In this document: positions 20,022-28,759 of the stretch, in pieces
Layout: every line of letters starts with the position of its first letter
Numbering within the stretch: position 1 is the first letter of the stretch
NCBI GenBank assembly: GCA_008704415.1
Contig: VXIS01000401.1
Coordinates: 1-38,081 of the forward strand
Reading direction: 5' to 3'
DNA: 38,081 nt
DNA from: Sphaerosporella brunnea
Taxonomy: Eukaryota > Ascomycota > Pezizomycetes > Pezizales > Pyronemataceae
Program-made: the position numbers and the translations under genes
Notes under the pieces: generated by a model
Told to the model about the DNA's origin: nothing
The model's input: the letters and a program-made list of their open reading frames with translations, nothing else
Database searches by the model: none

Positions 20022-20146
20022 GACAGTCCTGAGATTCCTCCGCACCACAACAGTTGCATGCAAATGGCATCATCTTTTGACCCAATGTGTCCCCCCTCCC
20101 CGACCCCGTTTGTTTACCATGTAGCGTAGCATAGTTTCTTCTTTAC

Positions 20147-20195
20147 CTATGTGATGGCCGCAAGCCGGCAAATACAGTATGATCAAAACAAAGTG
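20147..20195 (+). mobile_element. LINE 3'-tail fragment
   Basis: GTGATGGCCGCAAG followed by CCGGCAAATACAGTATGATCAAAACAAA matches the LINE 3' end at 17884-17928 with a few changes, including a broken hairpin arm. It is probably an extremely 5'-truncated insertion. I could not find a clear target duplication. Confidence 0.6.
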
Positions 20196-20559
20196 GCGAG
20201 TGTGGGGGTTGTTGCCTTTTTCTTTCTTAGCTCTACAGACAGGTGCACGATGGAAACAGCGCATATGCACTGTGGGCACTGCTGAAGATCTCGGTCAAGG
20301 ATGGTGGCTGGCATTGACCGGGACGGCGTAGATTGGGATGTTCACTCCGACGCTGGGATTGCGTGGCGATGGCGTTGATGCTGCGGGCACTATCCGGTTG
20401 CTCAACAATCCTCCGAGGAAGGCCAAGTTGCAAATAGGCAGTGTAGATATCAAACTAAGTATTATTCTCATCAGTTTGAGTGCTCAAAGGAGCAAATCAG
20501 ATCTAAACACTCGTGAGGCTCCGGTTCCGGAGTGTGAAGGTGAAAGTCACGGCGTGCTA
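20196..20559. other. No gene supported
   Basis: Short frames only, with no recognisable motif. This may be flanking sequence between the copia LTR and the hAT fragment. Confidence 0.35.
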
Positions 20560-20960
20560 TAACATGACACGGTTTGACTTGACTCATCACGACTTGGGCT
20601 TGGTGAGCTGAGCCGAGTCTGCAAAGCTCGAGCTTGGGTCAACCTGCTGTACGATTTGCAATGCCGGAAGCAGTATGGAAGAAGGAGGTCGAACGAAGTC
20701 ACATTTTGCGCGCTTCCATATTCAAAAAACCTCTTGCACGTGTATACATGGCAAGTCACACCTGGAGTCAACGCCGTCAAGGGCTGCTTGCTGCTCAGCG
20801 TCCATTCCCTGGGCCTGAAAGACCTCTGCCTGCGCCTGGAAAGTCTCCGTGCTGTTCACCTCCATAGCATCCTCCTGCTGGTGGAGGGAGTCTGTGAGTC
20901 CGTAAAGATCCCAATCGTTCACACTCTTCTGCTTAACCCATCTTTGAAGCAGCAAAGCGG
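20560..20960 (-). pseudogene. hAT transposon 3' end (copy 2)
   Basis: The minus frame begins L-L-Q-R-W-V-K-Q-K-S-V-N-D-W, the same block as L-V-Q-H-W-L-K-Q at 6.44 kb and L-I-K-H-C-L-K-Q at 36.23 kb. It continues with an acidic Gln/Glu-rich tail. Left of it, 20575-20640 has CTCGAG/GAGCT motifs like the subterminal repeats of the other two. The terminal inverted repeat is not recognisable. Confidence 0.5.
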
Positions 20961-21100
20961 GGCTGCTGGATTCTCACAGCAAGCGTTTACTTCTTGGTAA
21001 TAATATCTTTTCGCGCTACCCCCGTGAGGTTTAGCAAAAAGCGTTCCCATGGAAGGGGTGAGGACAGCCTACTGCGAGAACAACTGGGATAGGGTTTGTC
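20961..21100. other. Spacer before the telomere-like array
   Basis: No coding signal seen. Confidence 0.3.
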
Positions 21101-21153
21101 TAGGGTTAGGGTTAGGGTTAGGGTTGGGGTTGGGGTTGGGGCTGGGTTAGGGT
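21101..21153 (+). repeat. Interstitial telomere-like array, degenerate
   Basis: Three TAGGGT-phase TTAGGG units lead into TTGGGG-like variants and a final TTAGGG. The orientation is the same as the array at 689. The variant TTGGGG run suggests a decaying or subtelomeric repeat. Confidence 0.85.
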
Positions 21154-21522
21154 GAATTTTGTCAGAGGGTTTCGATCACGGCATTCGTCAGTGTGCTCCA
21201 GGACTGTGAATTTTTTTTTTTGTTTGTAAGCAAGTCTATTGTCTGTACCTATTCGACCGTGAAAGATCACCACCCCCCACTCATCCTCATCCGCCCCTTA
21301 TTGATACTATCTCATGGTCAACTACGGCCCCCAAACTTCCAGGAAAGAAAAGCATAGAGAAAACAAAGGAAGGAAGCAGGCCGGTAAAAAAGTTATAAAT
21401 GTCGTTCTCCCAAAACGGCTCCGCTATTGACCGCTATCTCCAGCCACGGTGCTTCCATCGGAGTTCCTTCTCCACAGAGCGCCAGAGCACGCGAATCGGT
21501 TTGACGACACGGCCGAATGGCA
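21154..21522. other. Low-complexity spacer, then conserved 3' flank of copy B
   Basis: T-rich and C-rich tracts occupy 21205-21300. From about 21435 to 21510 the sequence (CTCCAGCCACGGTGCTTCCATC, then AGAGCGCCAGAGCACGCGAA) closely matches 24470-24535, the region between copies D and E. Confidence 0.5.
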
Positions 21523-21860
21523 CTACCTTCTGCGGTGCAGCTGCTTCTTCACAGCGTTCTTGACGCCTTCCATCAACCCGCTCTTCGCCGTCTTTCCAGC
21601 ACCTTCAGTGTGCTCTTCTTCCCTGCGTCTCTTTCGGCTGCTCGGTGGGGACGCAGCCTGGGCAGCCACCATTGGTGGCTGGGCCCCATGGCGACCGGGA
21701 GAAAGCCGCCGGTTCGGGCCCCACTTCCAGCAATCTTGGGAAGTCTTCCCGAACAATGACTCAAAATAGCCTCAAGGATGGCGGTATTTGGGTCATTCTT
21801 GCTTGCGCATAGGGCGCAGGCCAGGATTCGGGTTTCGAACAATTGCCCCTACTTATGGGC
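21523..21860 (-). pseudogene. Repeat-family gene, copy B (exon 2 only, frameshifted)
   Basis: Only exon 2 is present: F-E-T-R-I-L-A-C-A-L-C-A-S-K-N-D-P-N-T-A-I-L-E-A-I-L, then a one-base loss shifts the frame. The remainder (from 21756) reads F-G-K-T-S-Q-D-C-W...Q-P-P-M-V-A-A-Q-A-A-S-P-P...Q-L-H-R-R-R-stop. Homology starts at about 21860, which aligns with the first bases of exon 2 in copy E. No intron or exon 1 is found upstream. Confidence 0.65.
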
Positions 21861-22501
21861 CCCGTGCGTATGCAGCACACAGACCACATTGTGCGATCCC
21901 GTTGCCCCCGGCACGGCGAGCCTTGTAATGCCACGATGCCCATGATCACAGCGGGGAATTCCAGATACACGTTAATACAGGGCGATTCATCTTCTGCAGT
22001 GAGCCTCGGGTATACCTAAACTGTGATCGCATGGTGGATGCCACCGCTCTGTGTATTCGATTTTGGAACCTGTGTATTTGATTGACATTGGATCCATGGG
22101 TTCCGGGATCGTGCGGCATGTACATTGTGACAGCAACACAGGCGAAGCGGCATCAGATTGACAACAACAAATACACGAGGAAACGACACGAGCGTGCTCA
22201 ACCAATGCTTCCTTCCGACACACAACCCGAGACCCAATGCTTTCGCTGAAGAGCGTGTCATTTCCGGCGCCCATTGACGCACAACCAGTACCGAATAGTT
22301 CCTAACCGCCAATCGTCAATATTGAGGTGGGTTTCACGCGGGGAGATTACTTACGAAACATGCCTAAATCCACGACTCTTACTCCCAATCCCACACACCC
22401 GTTATATTTCCCTGTATTTTCCCCTTACCTATCCGCCTAGCGTGTCTCTGCCCAAACGGCAGACCCGCCACATTTCGTTGGTTCTTTTTTTTTATCTCCG
22501 T
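21861..22501. other. No gene supported
   Basis: Minus frames at 21987-22312 have no known domain. Nothing else stands out. Confidence 0.35.
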
Positions 22502-22625
22502 TCACCCAACTGACTGTAAGCAGGAGTTGGAGCCGCAGGCAATGGTGCTGAGTCGATGAATTAGTGGCAGCTCTTTAAATACCATGACAAGGCAAAACTT
22601 ACGTGCGGTAGCAGTCCGTGTCGGC

Positions 22626-22792
22626 CTGGCGGGGGTGGGTGTGCACAAATTGATAATTTCCGGGGCCGGATTGCGCTGCAGCGTAGTGGGGGCATTGTGA
22701 AACATGACCAGGAGCTGCGGGGGTGGGTGTGGATAGATCAATGATTGCCGGGGCCGGGCGGCGGTGCGGCGCAGCGGGAGGAGGCGGGGCAT
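22626..22792. repeat. Imperfect tandem duplication, about 80 bp
   Basis: Two units begin GCGGGGGTGGGTGTG (22629 and 22717). Each continues with a GAT(A/G)ATT then CCGGGGCCGG core and ends GGGGCATTG. On the minus strand they encode similar Pro-rich peptides, but in different frames. Confidence 0.5.
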
Positions 22793-22996
22793 TGTTTTTG
22801 AACGACGAGGTCGAGAGAGGAGATAAAGCTTAGTTCTCTACCGACGCCGGAGGGCGAGCGTCGGGCCTTTATATACAGCGCCGCGTGGGCAAAGCAACAG
22901 GAAAAAAAGGACAAATATCAAACTACGGAAAACGGACAACGGAATCAAGACTAGAAATCTAGACCCACTGTCTCCACCCGAAATTCTTTTCCAACA
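22793..22996 (-). repeat. Solo copia LTR (about 204 bp)
   Basis: Same family as the LTR at 19841-20021: starts TGTTGGAAAAGAATTTCGGG on the minus strand and shares the GACGCCGGAGGGCGAGCGTC core with the TATA-like box. No primer site or gag follows, so it is a solo LTR. The bases at the two edges do not form a 5-bp duplication, so one edge may be rearranged. Confidence 0.75.
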
Positions 22997-23709
22997 CTTG
23001 TGATGCACATGACCAGGAACTGCAAACAACTGGGGCGGCAGGAGGGCACATTGAACGGCATGTTCAACAGCTGGGCCGACGGGCTGCCTATTTCGGTCCC
23101 AATCGGCGTGGTTCGAGTCGTTTTCCAGTCCAACGTTACACGTGCGTGCCTGGTGCGCCAAGGCACCGGACTCCGTCTTCCACATGCAGAGCTTCACTTT
23201 ACACTCGTAGGTGCAGAGGTGCAAGGCTTGGCCGTTCTCGTATTGCACGGGAAAGTACTTCTTTTCTCCATGGCAGAAGCAGTTATGGTGGGTCTATCGC
23301 CAGTGAGCTTTCAAGGACAGTTTTCAAGTGTGCTTACTCCGAGCATGTGCCTGGTCGTATTAGCCTTTGGGAAAGGCAGCGGGCACCAGTGGGACTGGCA
23401 AGTTCCATCGATTCTGATGAGGTATTCCTTGCGAAAGTTCCCTCCCGCAAATGACACCGCCACATGAATACCACCGCCGAGGGATGCCGGGGTTTCGACC
23501 GCTCAGTGCGTTCGGAGATTGCCCCGTGATCGGCACGATCGGCATACCGGCACAACCGGCACCCAAAGGCGCCTGTCAGGCATCCAGACATTGACAACGT
23601 CGCCGGCAGCCTATCCTACAAGCGCGACACGCGCGCCAGCCCGGCCTACATTGTGGGGCCCCGTTTGCCCCGCGGGCCAGCCCGTCTATTGGCACCCCTG
23701 CTTATGGAC

Positions 23710-24525
23710 CTGGTTCAATGTCAGCGATGCTGTTCTCAAAATTTGTCGTTACGGCAAGGGGCTGTCCGCTAACCTGAAGAGAGCTTTGATATGCTCTCGT
23801 GGGAAGTGAATCACCGGGGCCCACACGTCTGCGGCCCACTGCCACCTCTTGGCAGAGTCAGCTCTGCCATTTCCTGTGGTGCTCTCCGAAGGCGCGAAGC
23901 TGGATTTCCGGATTTCAAGCAACGGCAGTAGCATCTTGATGTCTGCCAACTCTGCTCGCACAAACCTCAGGGAACGATGCAGTTCTTCGTTCTCATCCAA
24001 CAGTCTCCGACAATTAGCCCGAAGTGTCCCACTCTCCGGCCTCACACTCTCGCTTTCTCCTCCGCCGACTCTCTCCCAAACCTTCTCTCAGTAACTTCGC
24101 GTTACTGATGTCGTGAAATCCCACAACGCCTGGCCAGGGCCACTCTCCTGCGGCGCCGCCTCGGCGTCCTCCATCGCCTGCAGGAGACGCGCTTGCAGGT
24201 CGAGACGATGCGTCAGCTTCGGGAGGAGACGGTTTGGCTGGCGTTTCTTCAGTTTCTTGGGTGGGAGCCAACGGCGCGAGCGCCAGCACGACGGGCACCC
24301 ACAAGCGACGGTCGCCAGCACTCCACCATCGACCACCGTAGTGGGCAATAGAGTTGTGCTTGCCGGCTCGGCGTCCATCCAGTCCGGCTGCTCCGGTGCG
24401 GTGTCCATCGCGTCGGCCGCATATAGCTCTGAGTCCTCAGTAGTAGGTGTTGGGTCGGCTCTTGACCGCCACCTCCAGCCACGGTGCTTCCATCCGAGTC
24501 CTTTCTCCACAGAGCGCCAGAGCAC
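23710..24525 (-). pseudogene. Repeat-family gene, copy E (exon 1 complete, one stop, exon 2 lost)
   Basis: The minus frame from 24525 contains M-D-T-A-P-E-Q-P-D-W and a Leu/Arg-rich helix, and reaches a TGA at 24086-24088. The identical frame then continues E-K-V-W-E-R-V and on to the coiled-coil block (L-L-D-E-N-E-E-L-H-R-S-L, D-I-K-M-L-L-P) and N-G-R-A-D-S-A-K-R-W-Q-W-A-A-D-V-W-A-P-V. It ends at the shared intron donor at 23752. The 43-nt intron is intact to 23710, but beyond it only a few bases of exon 2 remain before the Cys/His gene begins. This copy shows the longest uninterrupted N-terminal frame of the family. Confidence 0.6.
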
Positions 24526-24561
24526 GCGAATCGGTTTGACGACTATGCAAGACCAGAGCTA

Positions 24562-25089
24562 CTAACGTCTGCGGTGCAGCTGCTTCTTCACGGCGCTCTT
24601 GACGCCTTGAAACAACCTGCTCCGCGGCCTCTTTCCAGCACTTTCAGTGTCCTCTTCTTCCCTGCGCCTCTTTCGGCTGCCCGGTGGGGACGCAGCCTGG
24701 GCAGCCACCATTGGTGGCTGTACCCCCTGGCGACTGGGATAAACTCCCTGGTTCCGGCCTGAGTTCCAGTAGTCTTGCGCCGCCTTGCCGAACAATGACT
24801 TAAAAATGGCGTCCAGAATAGGCGTATTTGGGTCATTCTTGTTTGTTGCAAGGGCGTAGGCTAGGGTCCGCGCTTCGAACGAGTGAGCGCTCATGTTGCC
24901 CCTACCCCTGATTGACCTGGTTGAATGTCAGCGATGCTATTCTCAACATCTGTCCTTACGGCAAGGGGCTGTCCACTGACCTGAAAAGCGCTATTATTTG
25001 TTTCCTTGGAAAGTGGATCATTGGGGCCCAAACGTCTGCCGCCCACTGCCATTTCTTGGCCGAGTCAGCTTTGCCGTTTCCGGTCAGGT
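24562..25089 (-). pseudogene. Repeat-family gene, copy D (5' end replaced by fusion to copy C)
   Basis: Exon 1 is kept only from L-T-G-N-G-K-A-D-S-A-K-K-W-Q-W-A-A-D to the intron donor at 24959. After the 43-nt intron, exon 2 (24916-24562) is fully open. It starts P-S-I-R-G-R-G-N-M-S-A-H-S-F-E-A-R-T and ends S-A-V-K-K-Q-L-H-R-R-R. Splicing keeps the frame, which is the best evidence for the exon structure of the family. The basic Arg/Lys-rich tail contains K-R-R-R and K-R-P-R-S-R clusters that could be nuclear localisation signals. The left boundary with copy C is a recombination joint near 25090. Confidence 0.6.
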
Positions 25090-25841
25090 CTTTCAGGGAG
25101 TTCTTCCTCCCTGCGTCTCTTTCGGCAGCTCGGTGGGGACGCAGTCTGGGCAGCCACCATTGGTGGCTGGGCCCCATGGCGGCCGTGAGAAAGCCGCCGG
25201 TTCCTGCCCGACTTCCAGTACTCTTGGGCAGTCTTGCCGAACAATGACTCCAAAATGGCCTCAAGGATGGCGGTATTTGGGTCATTCTGGCTTGCGCATG
25301 GGGCGCAAGCCAGGATTCGGGTTTCGAACGATTGCCCTTACTTCTAAACCTGGTTCAATGTCAGCGATGCTGTTCTCAACATTTGTCGTTACGGCAAGGG
25401 GCTGTCCGCTAACCTGAAGAGCGCTTTGACATGCTCTCTTGGGAAGTGGATCACTGGGGCCCAAACGTCTGGGCCCACTGCCACCTCTTGGCAGAGTCAG
25501 CTCTACCATTTCCTGTGAGGTACTCTCCGAAGGCCCGGAGCTGGATTTCCAGCAACGGCGGCAGCAGCATCTTGATGTCAGCCAACTCTTCGCGCACAAG
25601 CTTCAGCGACCGATGCAGCTGTTCGTTCTCCTGCAACAGTCTGTCATGACTATCCTGGAGCGAGTGGTGGTTGGCCAAAAGCCTCTCATGACTGGCCTGA
25701 AGCGTGTTGTGTTTGGCCAAAAGCCTCTCATGACTACCCTGGAGCAAGCTGCACTGGATCCTGGATGCCGGCAGCAGCCTCCTGCTGCTCGAGAAACTGT
25801 CTCTGGTCGTCGCGGATCAGCTCCTCCCCAGAGGGTGTCAT
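25090..25841 (-). pseudogene. Repeat-family gene, copy C (frameshifted, fused to D)
   Basis: It opens with ATG at 25841 (M-T-P-S-G-E-E-L-I-R), runs about 32 codons and shifts by one base into the coiled-coil frame at 25747. It has three 14-residue repeats (L-x-x-S-H-E-R-L-L-A), then E-N-E-Q-L-H-R-S-L and G-N-G-R-A-D-S-A-K-R-W-Q-W-A. The intron is at 25392-25350. Exon 2 lacks about 15 bases near its start compared with D, so the normal frame (S-F-E-T-R-I-L-A-C) is lost after splicing. It ends at the joint with D. Confidence 0.55.
25622..25747 (-). repeat. Three 42-bp coding repeats (coiled-coil expansion)
   Basis: Three units of 42 bp each encode two heptads, with S-H-E/D-R-L-L as the core. 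Copies A and E have only one such unit, so this is an expansion specific to copy C. Lengthening by 14 residues keeps the coiled-coil register. Confidence 0.75.
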
Positions 25842-26439
25842 CGGTGGTGGTTTCGTTGTTTCTGTAAGTTTTGGAAGAGAGGTTGCTCAGAAGGAGTGGG
25901 TGTGGAGGTGTATTGCCGATGGGTTCAAACGGGGGTTAGGTTCGGGCCCGAAGGCCAACCATCATGGCGGGCAAGATTATCGTAGATAGTCCCAGCAGGA
26001 TCTCGATCGACTCTGCCACACCGCCAACTGCAACCACTGCCGCAGTGGCATGGTTTAAAACCCTGATCTGCTGCGCACACGCTGGTAGGCAACAGTTTGC
26101 GGTGCTGGCGCTGGGAGACTGCACTTTGCTTCACTGAATATCACGCGGTATCAACTTGAACTTTCATTTGCCAAGAAGCAGCGCACACTCGAAGGTGCTA
26201 CACCAAAAGTACCGCCACCGACACACAGAGCAATCCATGATGTACACTCGGCGAACCGGGGCGATCAGATGGCCGGGTGCCGACCGTTGGCACCGCAAGT
26301 AGATGGGCGACAAAATCCGCCCTCGATTCTCAACAATCATGTTGACCGATAAAACGACAGGAAATATGTTATGCATAATCCGTCTGCGGCTTTGGGCCTT
26401 CGGCCGACGTTGCAGAGCTGGTCCGATCCCCAGTTATTC
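25842..26439. other. No gene supported
   Basis: Possible promoter side of copy C at 25842-25930. Otherwise no recognisable coding signal; the Tc1 relic may begin somewhere near the right edge. Confidence 0.35.
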
Positions 26440-27185
26440 CCCGGGTGCTGGGACGGGACCTACGAAACGAGCACTGGTACTGCCGCCGTGCCAAGAGAAA
26501 GACCTGCCTGAATGCGACGACGACGAGAAAGCGGTACCGCCGGTGCCTGGTAGGTCCCGCAGTGGAGGAAAGTGGTGTGCTGCGACGAGAGAAGCTTGTG
26601 AGTTCGGGTCGTGTTCGCCGTACACGATTAGTCCGACGTCCGCCGGGTATCGCAAGGGCGTTCCAGCCTCACTATCCCCAGGCAACCTTCACCTCTGGAC
26701 GCTTCTCTGTACTCGCACTGCGTTGCAAGAGAACTCTGAAGGAGCGGAAACACAAGCGGGACAGTTTGGGTGTGGAGTCGACGCAATGCATTGAGGAAAT
26801 CGTCTAACAATACCTGGTGTCATTCATCTACAATCTTCCTGGTGGTCGTGAGGACCGTCCAACTATTGAGGATTGCGCCAGGATACATACGTCCAAGCAG
26901 ACACAGCAGGTTCGTGAGGCATGCGGTCTCACTCGCCGTGAGTGGCCTCAAAGCTCCACTGACCTCAACCCTATCGAGAATGTCTAGCCGCTCCTGCACG
27001 CCATGATCGATTCGAAGTTGAGCAACCCCTTTACTCGCGCCCACACTGAGGAGGAGTTCATAGAGCTGGCATGGCGGCGGTCGTGGGGGGAGATTGGTTC
27101 GGACAAGGTGGACGGTATCACAGACAGTATGGCTAACCGGACAAAAGCCGGACTGGAGGCGAAAGGAGGAACTACAAGGTATTGA
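26440..27185 (+). pseudogene. Tc1/mariner transposase relic (DD34E type)
   Basis: One plus frame runs with two in-frame stops (TAA 26805, TAG 26985). The clear part is Y-L-V-S-F-I-Y-N-L-P-G-G-R-E-D, then I-E-D-C-A-R-I-H-T-S-K with the second Asp at 26871, then T-D-L-N-P-I-E-N-V with the Glu at 26976. That leaves 34 residues between them, the Tc1 spacing. The end, I-T-D-S-M-A-N-R-T-K-A...A-K-G-G-T-T-R-Y, is the usual Tc1 C-terminus. The TAG follows N-V where tryptophan is expected. The N-terminal third is not recognisable. Confidence 0.8.
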
Positions 27186-27208
27186 GCGATTGTAAATAAA
27201 CCCTCCGT

Positions 27209-27471
27209 CAGTGTTGTCAATAGCCAGCCAGCCCGGCCGGCTGCGTCGGGCTGCGTCGGGTTGTCAAAAAGCCTGGTTGGCTGTTTGCACTGGACTGTAT
27301 TCCAACGGGCAGGCTGTTGGGCTGGCGGCGACCTTCAGCGGGAGCAAACGCTTAAGAGAAAAAGTCAAGTGAATCGAATCAGCGCTCCAAAAAAAAAAAA
27401 AAGATATTGTCCCCTTCCCCTTCGTTGGAAGAAAGCGTGACTGATAACGCAGGGTTACGAGCCATTGTTGC
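27209..27471 (-). pseudogene. hAT element (second family), 3' part left of the pogo insertion
   Basis: Just left of the pogo-like element the minus frame reads A-T-M-A-R-N-P-A-L-S-V, which continues the hAT frame interrupted at 29303. Further left, after a 14-base A run at 27391-27404, lie several CAGCC/GGCTGG direct repeats. The end CAGTGTTGTCAATAGCCAGC at 27210 looks like a hAT terminal repeat. Confidence 0.55.
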
Positions 27472-27877
27472 TAACGTCAATGATGGTTGACATGGACGCG
27501 AAGGTCTAGCTGGCCACCCGAGCCTGAGCTTATACGCACCCGGCACTCCCCATCTAGACCACCACTACGAGAGTTCTGGACATGAGACTTTAATTGGAGC
27601 AAGACAGCATAGTAAAGAACATTTTGTGAGAACGCTGTAGCATCTGCATAGTGGAGACCCCTTCTAGAAGCGTCCAACCGTGATAATTTGACTCTCCCAC
27701 CCGCTCAGACACCTAAGCTCATTTTGTCAGAAGCGCTGGCTGATGGGGGCTGAAACTTACTAGAAAGACTCTTTGGGTATTGGTGATGGAGATTAATCAG
27801 TGCGAGTGCATCGAGGTCTTGTCTGGATTATCACCAAGAGCGGTTTTTTGGCATAAATAGCGGTTAACACACTCAAC

Positions 27878-28759
27878 ATGGGCAAGGTCAAGCTGCAAGC
27901 GAAGGATACAAATGAAATCCGCATACAACTGGCTATTCAAACTGTCAAGAATCTAACCCCACCCGCTGCTCCTCTGTCAATTAGGCGTGCTGCTGAAAAG
28001 TATGGAGTCTCACGGAGTAATGTTCAAACCCGCATGAAAGTTCAAACCCGCATGAAAGTTCAAACCCGCATAAAAGTTCAAACTTGCATGAAAGGTGTCA
28101 AGACCCGGTCTGAATCTCAAGCCAAACACCAAACTCTTACACCCGATGAAGAAGGAGAGATTGTCCGCTGGATTGAGAAATTAAACGACACTGCAATCCC
28201 TCCAAGAACGACTTACGTCATACGAATGGTGAAAGCTATCCTGTCTAAACGCTCAACCAACCTTGCGGTCAAAATAGCAAAGAAGAAAACACCAAATGGG
28301 CTAATTGGTAACAAGTAAATCTTCATCTTCCTTAATTGTCACCCTGAGCTAGCTTCATGCTTTGCTGGTCAAATCAACAACCAAAAGGTTGCAGCAGGTC
28401 TCTTACAACACACCCAGCCCATCCAACAAGCGCAAAGCGACATGACAGAACAATAAAAGAGGTAGCAAACGCTCTTGGGTTGATACATCAGGTGAGAACA
28501 AAGCAAATTCGGAGAACACTAGGAGTGAAAGTGGTGATGAAGCCGCTCGTGGATTATCCAGCAACTCCGCCTACAACACCCCTCTTTGTGAAACCAAAAA
28601 CAACCCCCAGCTGCCTCTCCAACGCTCCACAATGGTCACACAAACCAAAAATATTTTTTACGTACGTTTCAGCACCGGCCGGCAAGCTTTTCTGACAAAA
28701 TAAATTTATAGGGCGTAGATGAGGATGAGGAAGAGAATGAAAGCGGTTGGACCTTTGTA
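27878..28759 (+). pseudogene. pogo-family transposase, internally deleted
   Basis: ATG at 27878 follows a CATAAATAG box. The N-terminus has the psq helix-turn-helix, L-S-I-R-R-A-A-E-K-Y-G-V-S-R-S-N-V, swollen by 18-bp repeats. Next comes L-T-P-D-E-E-G-E-I-V-R-W-I-E and P-P-R-T-T-Y-V (CENP-B-like HTH). A TAA at 28316 is followed in the same frame by H-P-E-L-A-S-C-F...I-N-N-Q, the block that normally ends the DNA-binding region. No DDE domain follows. Another frame from about 28449 reads E-T-K-N-N-P-Q-L, and may splice over a 50-nt intron (28662-28711, GTACGT...CTGAC...TATAG) to D-E-D-E-E-E-N-E-S-G-W-T-F-V. That resembles a transposase C-terminus. It cannot be active. Confidence 0.65.
28022..28093 (+). 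repeat. Four 18-bp tandem repeats inside the psq domain
   Basis: The unit GTTCAAACCCGCATGAAA occurs four times with small changes and encodes V-Q-T-R-M-K. Relatives have one copy at this place, so three are an insertion in the DNA-recognition region. Confidence 0.85.

Larger units (their letters stand above)
22502..23510 (-). pseudogene. Cys/His-cluster gene, copy 2, interrupted by an LTR
   Basis: On the minus strand exon 1 ends D-G-T-C-Q-S-H-W-C-P-L-P-F-P-K-A-N and T-T-R-H-M-L-G at 23338. A 101-nt intron (23337-23237, GTAAGC...GAG) follows. Exon 2 starts N-G-Q-A-L-H-L-C-T-Y-E-C and includes C-M-W-K-T-E-S-G-A-L-A-H-Q-A-R. These match copy 1 at 3.0-3.9 kb: C-X4-C-X11-H, C-X3-C and W-X3-S-G-A-X2-H-Q are all kept. 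At 22996 an LTR interrupts the frame. Beyond it, at 22502-22792, a Pro-rich frame (P-A-P-x-I-I-D/N-L-x-T-P-T-P) may be the rest of exon 2. The reading frame stays open upstream of exon 1 to about 23496. It is directly downstream of copy E of the other family. Confidence 0.55.

Noticed and set aside
20022..20150. Possible LTR starting TGTGATGGCC at 20150
   Set aside because: First taken for an LTR edge because the motif recurs, but the target duplications show the motif is the LINE 3' tail.
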